Assembly: GCA_002436505.1 (NCBI GenBank)
Contig: DJML01000065.1
Span: forward strand, 1 to 9,475
Source: Bacteroidetes bacterium UBA6491
GTDB lineage: Bacteria > Bacteroidota > Bacteroidia > NS11-12g > UBA9320
Direction: 5' to 3'
Length of the DNA stretch: 9,475 bases
Below, one piece after another: positions 7,387-9,475 of the stretch. The position numbers were made by a program, and so were the translations under genes. The notes beneath the pieces were generated by a model. It worked only from the letters and a program-made list of their open reading frames with translations, was not told where the DNA came from and ran no database searches. Numbering within the stretch: the first letter of the stretch is position 1; each line of letters opens with the position of its first letter.

Positions 7387-7854
7387 TTATGAGATCAGTT
7401 TCTGACGAAGCATGAACTCCAACTGCTCATTTGTATCTCGCAGTTTTTCGATGTTCTCAGCTTTCGAAACTTTAGACAGGAACAATTCATGAGCCCCGTA
7501 GATAGTGCTTCTTATTTCCTCCGGATTCATCGGTTTGGAAAAATAACGATACACCTGGCCACGGTTGATGGCATCGATCACTGTTTTTACGTCAGTGTAT
7601 CCTGTAAGCAGGATCCTGATAATGTCTGGATGGGTAATGACCAGTTTTTCAAAAAAGTCAACACCTGTCACTTCAGGCATTTTGTGATCAGAGATCGCAA
7701 CATGGATGTTTTTCTTACGAATAATTTCAAATGCATCTTCAACGCTGATTGCAGTGTAGATGTTAAAATCTCTCCGAAAATTTGCTTTGAAGGCGTTCAG
7801 ATTGCCGATCTCATCATCAAGATACAGCACATTGATTTTGTTGTTCGCTAACAT
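7387..7854 (-). CDS. Single-domain response regulator (receiver domain with short coiled-coil tail)
   Basis: The 155-residue cytosolic protein is a receiver domain (about residues 6-125) with a helical tail (about 126-150). The signalling residues are all present: acidic pair Asp13-Asp14 in YLDDE, phospho-acceptor Asp56 in AISDHKMPE, Thr84 in LLTGYTD, and Lys107 in YFSKPMN. The VYRYFSKP segment resembles receivers often joined to HD-GYP or kinase domains, but here no output domain follows. The tail LRDTNEQLEFMLRQ looks like a coiled coil and may mediate dimerisation or partner contact. No histidine kinase is visible nearby. It has a good promoter upstream (7910-7941) and faces away from the E1-like gene, sharing a 199-bp region with it. 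No Shine-Dalgarno sequence is seen before the ATG at 7854. Confidence 0.9.
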   Translation of the reverse strand: MLANNKINVLYLDDEIGNLNAFKANFRRDFNIYTAISVEDAFEIIRKKNIHVAISDHKMPEVTGVDFFEKLVITHPDIIRILLTGYTDVKTVIDAINRGQVYRYFSKPMNPEEIRSTIYGAHELFLSKVSKAENIEKLRDTNEQLEFMLRQKLIS

Positions 7855-7866
7855 GGTAACAATTTT

Positions 7867-7888
7867 GTAGTAGTATTTAAGTAGTAGT
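7867..7888. repeat. Two direct copies of GTAGTAGT in the response regulator leader
   Basis: GTAGTAGT occurs at 7867-7874 and 7881-7888 with a 14-bp period, separated by ATTTAA. It lies between the predicted transcription start and the ATG of the response regulator gene, so it could be an operator or simply a low-complexity leader. Confidence 0.5.
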
Positions 7889-7909
7889 TTCTAACCGTAG
7901 TCAGATACA

Positions 7910-7941
7910 CAAATATAGTATAATTACTTTGAATAAAACAA
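7910..7941 (-). promoter_or_regulatory. Bacteroidetes-type promoter of the response regulator gene
   Basis: On the minus strand TTG (7941-7939) is followed by 21 bp and then TATATTTG (7917-7910), an exact TAnnTTTG. Spacing lies within the usual 17-23 bp. Transcription would start near 7903, giving a leader of roughly 50 nt. This is the best promoter match seen in the window. Confidence 0.65.
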
Positions 7942-8004
7942 GAGTTTTCCATTTTTCAGGACAATAAACCTTTGAATGTGCTGAATATAATCCCTTTATC
8001 CTTC

Positions 8005-8024
8005 CATAATTGGCGCATAATTGG
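8005..8024. repeat. Two direct copies of CATAATTGG with an 11-bp period
   Basis: CATAATTGG is present at 8005-8013 and 8016-8024, exact over nine bases. The period is close to one helical turn, so both copies would face the same side of the DNA. They lie 30-49 bp before the ATG of the E1-like gene, a plausible place for a regulator. No known binding motif was recognised. Confidence 0.5.
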
Positions 8025-8053
8025 GAGATTGTGAGCCTATTTTTATTGAAGTG

Positions 8054-9475
8054 ATGATCGTAACCGAAAATTTTAGGCCTGTATTGTTTGACATATCAAA
8101 ACCAACTGAATATGAGCGGTTTAACCAATTGCTACAACAAAATACCTTTTCTCTGATAACAGATGAATTGACCCTACAAATTGAAGATCTCATTAAATGT
8201 CGACGTCCTGATCTTCACGCATCCGGTGATTCTGAGGGGATCAATGCCGAAGTGGCCAGTTTTATTAAGAGTATAAATTTTGACCGGTATGGGGTTTGGG
8301 TCTATTACCCGTGGTCAGGCTGTGCCGTGCATATTTTACCCAAAAAAGAGTTCATTGAAGTCAGGACCAACAGGAATAAAATGAAGATCACACCTGAGGA
8401 GCAGGAAAAGCTACTTAAAAAGAAAGTGGGAGTGATCGGCCTTTCTGTTGGCCAGACAGTTGCTCTTACAATGGCTATAGAGCGTATCGCAGGCGAGATC
8501 CGTATCAGTGATCATGATTCACTTGATCTTAGTAATTTGAACAGGATTCGCTCAGGGATACATAACATTGGCATTAACAAGTCAGTACTGGTTGCGAGAG
8601 AAATATCAGAAATAGATCCATTCATTGACGTTAAAATTTTCCCGGAAGGGATAAACGATCACAACATTGATGCATTTTTCACCGCTGGAGGCAATTTGGA
8701 TCTTGTTCATGAGGAGTGTGATGACATCTATGTTAAAATTCTTGCCAGGGAAAAGGCAAGGCATCTCAGAATACCGGTGATCATGGAGGCAAGCGACAAA
8801 AGCACCGTTGATATTGAAAGGTACGACTTAGAACAGGACAGGCCCCTTCTTCATGGTATACTTGGAGAGGTTGCCAGTGGTGATCTAAAAGACATAAAAG
8901 AACCAGAAAAAATAATTCGTGTGATGCTTAATATGGTCCAGGTGGATGATCTGTCTCCGCGAGTCAAAGCATCAATAACAGAGATCGGCACCAGCATCGG
9001 AACATGGCCACAACTGGCTTCAGCAGTAATGATGGGAGGAGCTATTACTACAGATCTAACCCGACAGATATTTCTTGGTCATTTCAACACATCCGGCAGG
9101 TATCACGTAGATATTGACGAGATCTTTGAAATACCAAATCCTGGATCTGCCATAGATATGGGTTGTCTTCAGATTGATCATCATTCAATGATCATCGACA
9201 AGTACCTGAGATCTCATCCCGTTCAGGTATCTAACATTGAAATTAAAAACGGTGAACTTAAAAAGTGGATAGACCATTTATATTGCCTGAAAGAAAAAGA
9301 CGGATACATTTTCCTTTTCAACAGAGACAAAAACACAGGAGCCCCAGAACATTCCGAAGCATTGATCGCTGCAGGCTTTGTTGCCGAAATGGTAGAGATC
9401 AATTCGATCACAGAGGCTTTTCCTGTTAAAGATCATCATGAATTGATCGCAGTCATAAGATCAAACGATCAAGAT
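8054..9475 (+). CDS. ThiF/E1-like protein of the Rv1355c type (3' end outside window)
   Basis: The frame is open from ATG 8054 to the window edge (474 codons, no stop). Residues about 1-115 have no named domain but contain VWVYYPWSG (81-89) and end in TPEEQEKLLKKK before the nucleotide fold. Residues about 124-270 form a ThiF/E1-like Rossmann fold: GVIGLSVG at 126-133, ISDHDSLDLSNLNR at 151-164 with Asp153, Asp155 and Arg164, Lys176 in NIGINK, and ECDD at 221-224 where E1 proteins have their metal-binding Asp. Such proteins adenylate a carboxyl end or small substrate. The arrangement resembles Mycobacterium tuberculosis Rv1355c, an E1-like protein joined to a nitroreductase-like domain. Residues 300-356 (LSPRVKAS, TWPQLASAV, SGRYHVDID) also fit that family. 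No nitroreductase signature is visible to residue 474, and no CxxC zinc pair is seen. Substrate and pathway are unknown. An in-frame GTG lies directly before the ATG; the ATG was chosen. Confidence 0.82.
   Translation, partial: MIVTENFRPVLFDISKPTEYERFNQLLQQNTFSLITDELTLQIEDLIKCRRPDLHASGDSEGINAEVASFIKSINFDRYGVWVYYPWSGCAVHILPKKEFIEVRTNRNKMKITPEEQEKLLKKKVGVIGLSVGQTVALTMAIERIAGEIRISDHDSLDLSNLNRIRSGIHNIGINKSVLVAREISEIDPFIDVKIFPEGINDHNIDAFFTAGGNLDLVHEECDDIYVKILAREKARHLRIPVIMEASDKSTVDIERYDLEQDRPLLHGILGEVASGDLKDIKEPEKIIRVMLNMVQVDDLSPRVKASITEIGTSIGTWPQLASAVMMGGAITTDLTRQIFLGHFNTSGRYHVDIDEIFEIPNPGSAIDMGCLQIDHHSMIIDKYLRSHPVQVSNIEIKNGELKKWIDHLYCLKEKDGYIFLFNRDKNTGAPEHSEALIAAGFVAEMVEINSITEAFPVKDHHELIAVIRSNDQD

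Noticed and set aside
8038..8045. TATTTTTA as -7 promoter box of the E1-like gene
   Set aside because: The last base of the TAnnTTTG motif is wrong, no TTG lies at 17-23 bp, and it would be only 8 bp before the ATG.
7996..8193. 65-codon minus-strand frame in the divergent region
   Set aside because: It lies antisense to the start of the E1-like gene, has no recognisable protein features, and covers the direct repeats.
9223..9411. 62-codon minus-strand frame
   Set aside because: It is antisense to the well supported E1-like gene and shows no domain or start signal.

Overview
The window looks like a chromosomal segment from a member of the Bacteroidota (Bacteroidetes). The signs are the co-directional order pdxA - DUF177 - rpmF - plsX - fabH - accB - accC, which is a known Bacteroidetes arrangement, a Bacteroidetes-type promoter (TTG, 21-bp spacer, TATATTTG, fitting TAnnTTTG) in front of the response regulator gene, and the absence of a clear Shine-Dalgarno sequence before most genes. 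The order or family cannot be settled from this sequence alone.

Layout. Positions 1-432 (+) hold the C-terminal end of a protein whose start lies outside the window. It has alternating beta-strand character and a terminal Phe, so it is probably an outer membrane beta-barrel. Convergent to it, 7159 down to 500 on the minus strand is one compact gene train: pdxA (pyridoxal phosphate synthesis), a DUF177/YceD protein, rpmF (ribosomal protein L32), plsX and fabH (start of phospholipid and fatty acid synthesis), accB and accC (biotin carrier and biotin carboxylase of acetyl-CoA carboxylase), and an EamA-type membrane transporter. Gaps inside the train are 6-64 nt. Together these genes supply malonyl-CoA building capacity (AccBC), the first condensation (FabH) and acyl-phosphate formation for membrane lipid (PlsX), with a ribosomal protein and a cofactor enzyme riding along. 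AccA and AccD are not in the window.

Upstream of pdxA lies a 227-bp non-coding stretch rich in short inverted repeats, then a single-domain response regulator on the minus strand (7387-7854). A 199-bp divergent promoter region (7855-8053) separates it from a long plus-strand frame running from 8054 off the right edge of the window. That frame encodes a ThiF/E1-like adenylyltransferase-type protein resembling the poorly characterised Rv1355c family. It is the most unusual gene here: its function is unknown, and its visible C-terminal part does not show the nitroreductase signature expected for the family.

No RNA genes, insertion sequences, CRISPR arrays or origins were recognised. Most of the window is ordinary core metabolism. 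The region worth attention is 7160-9475.
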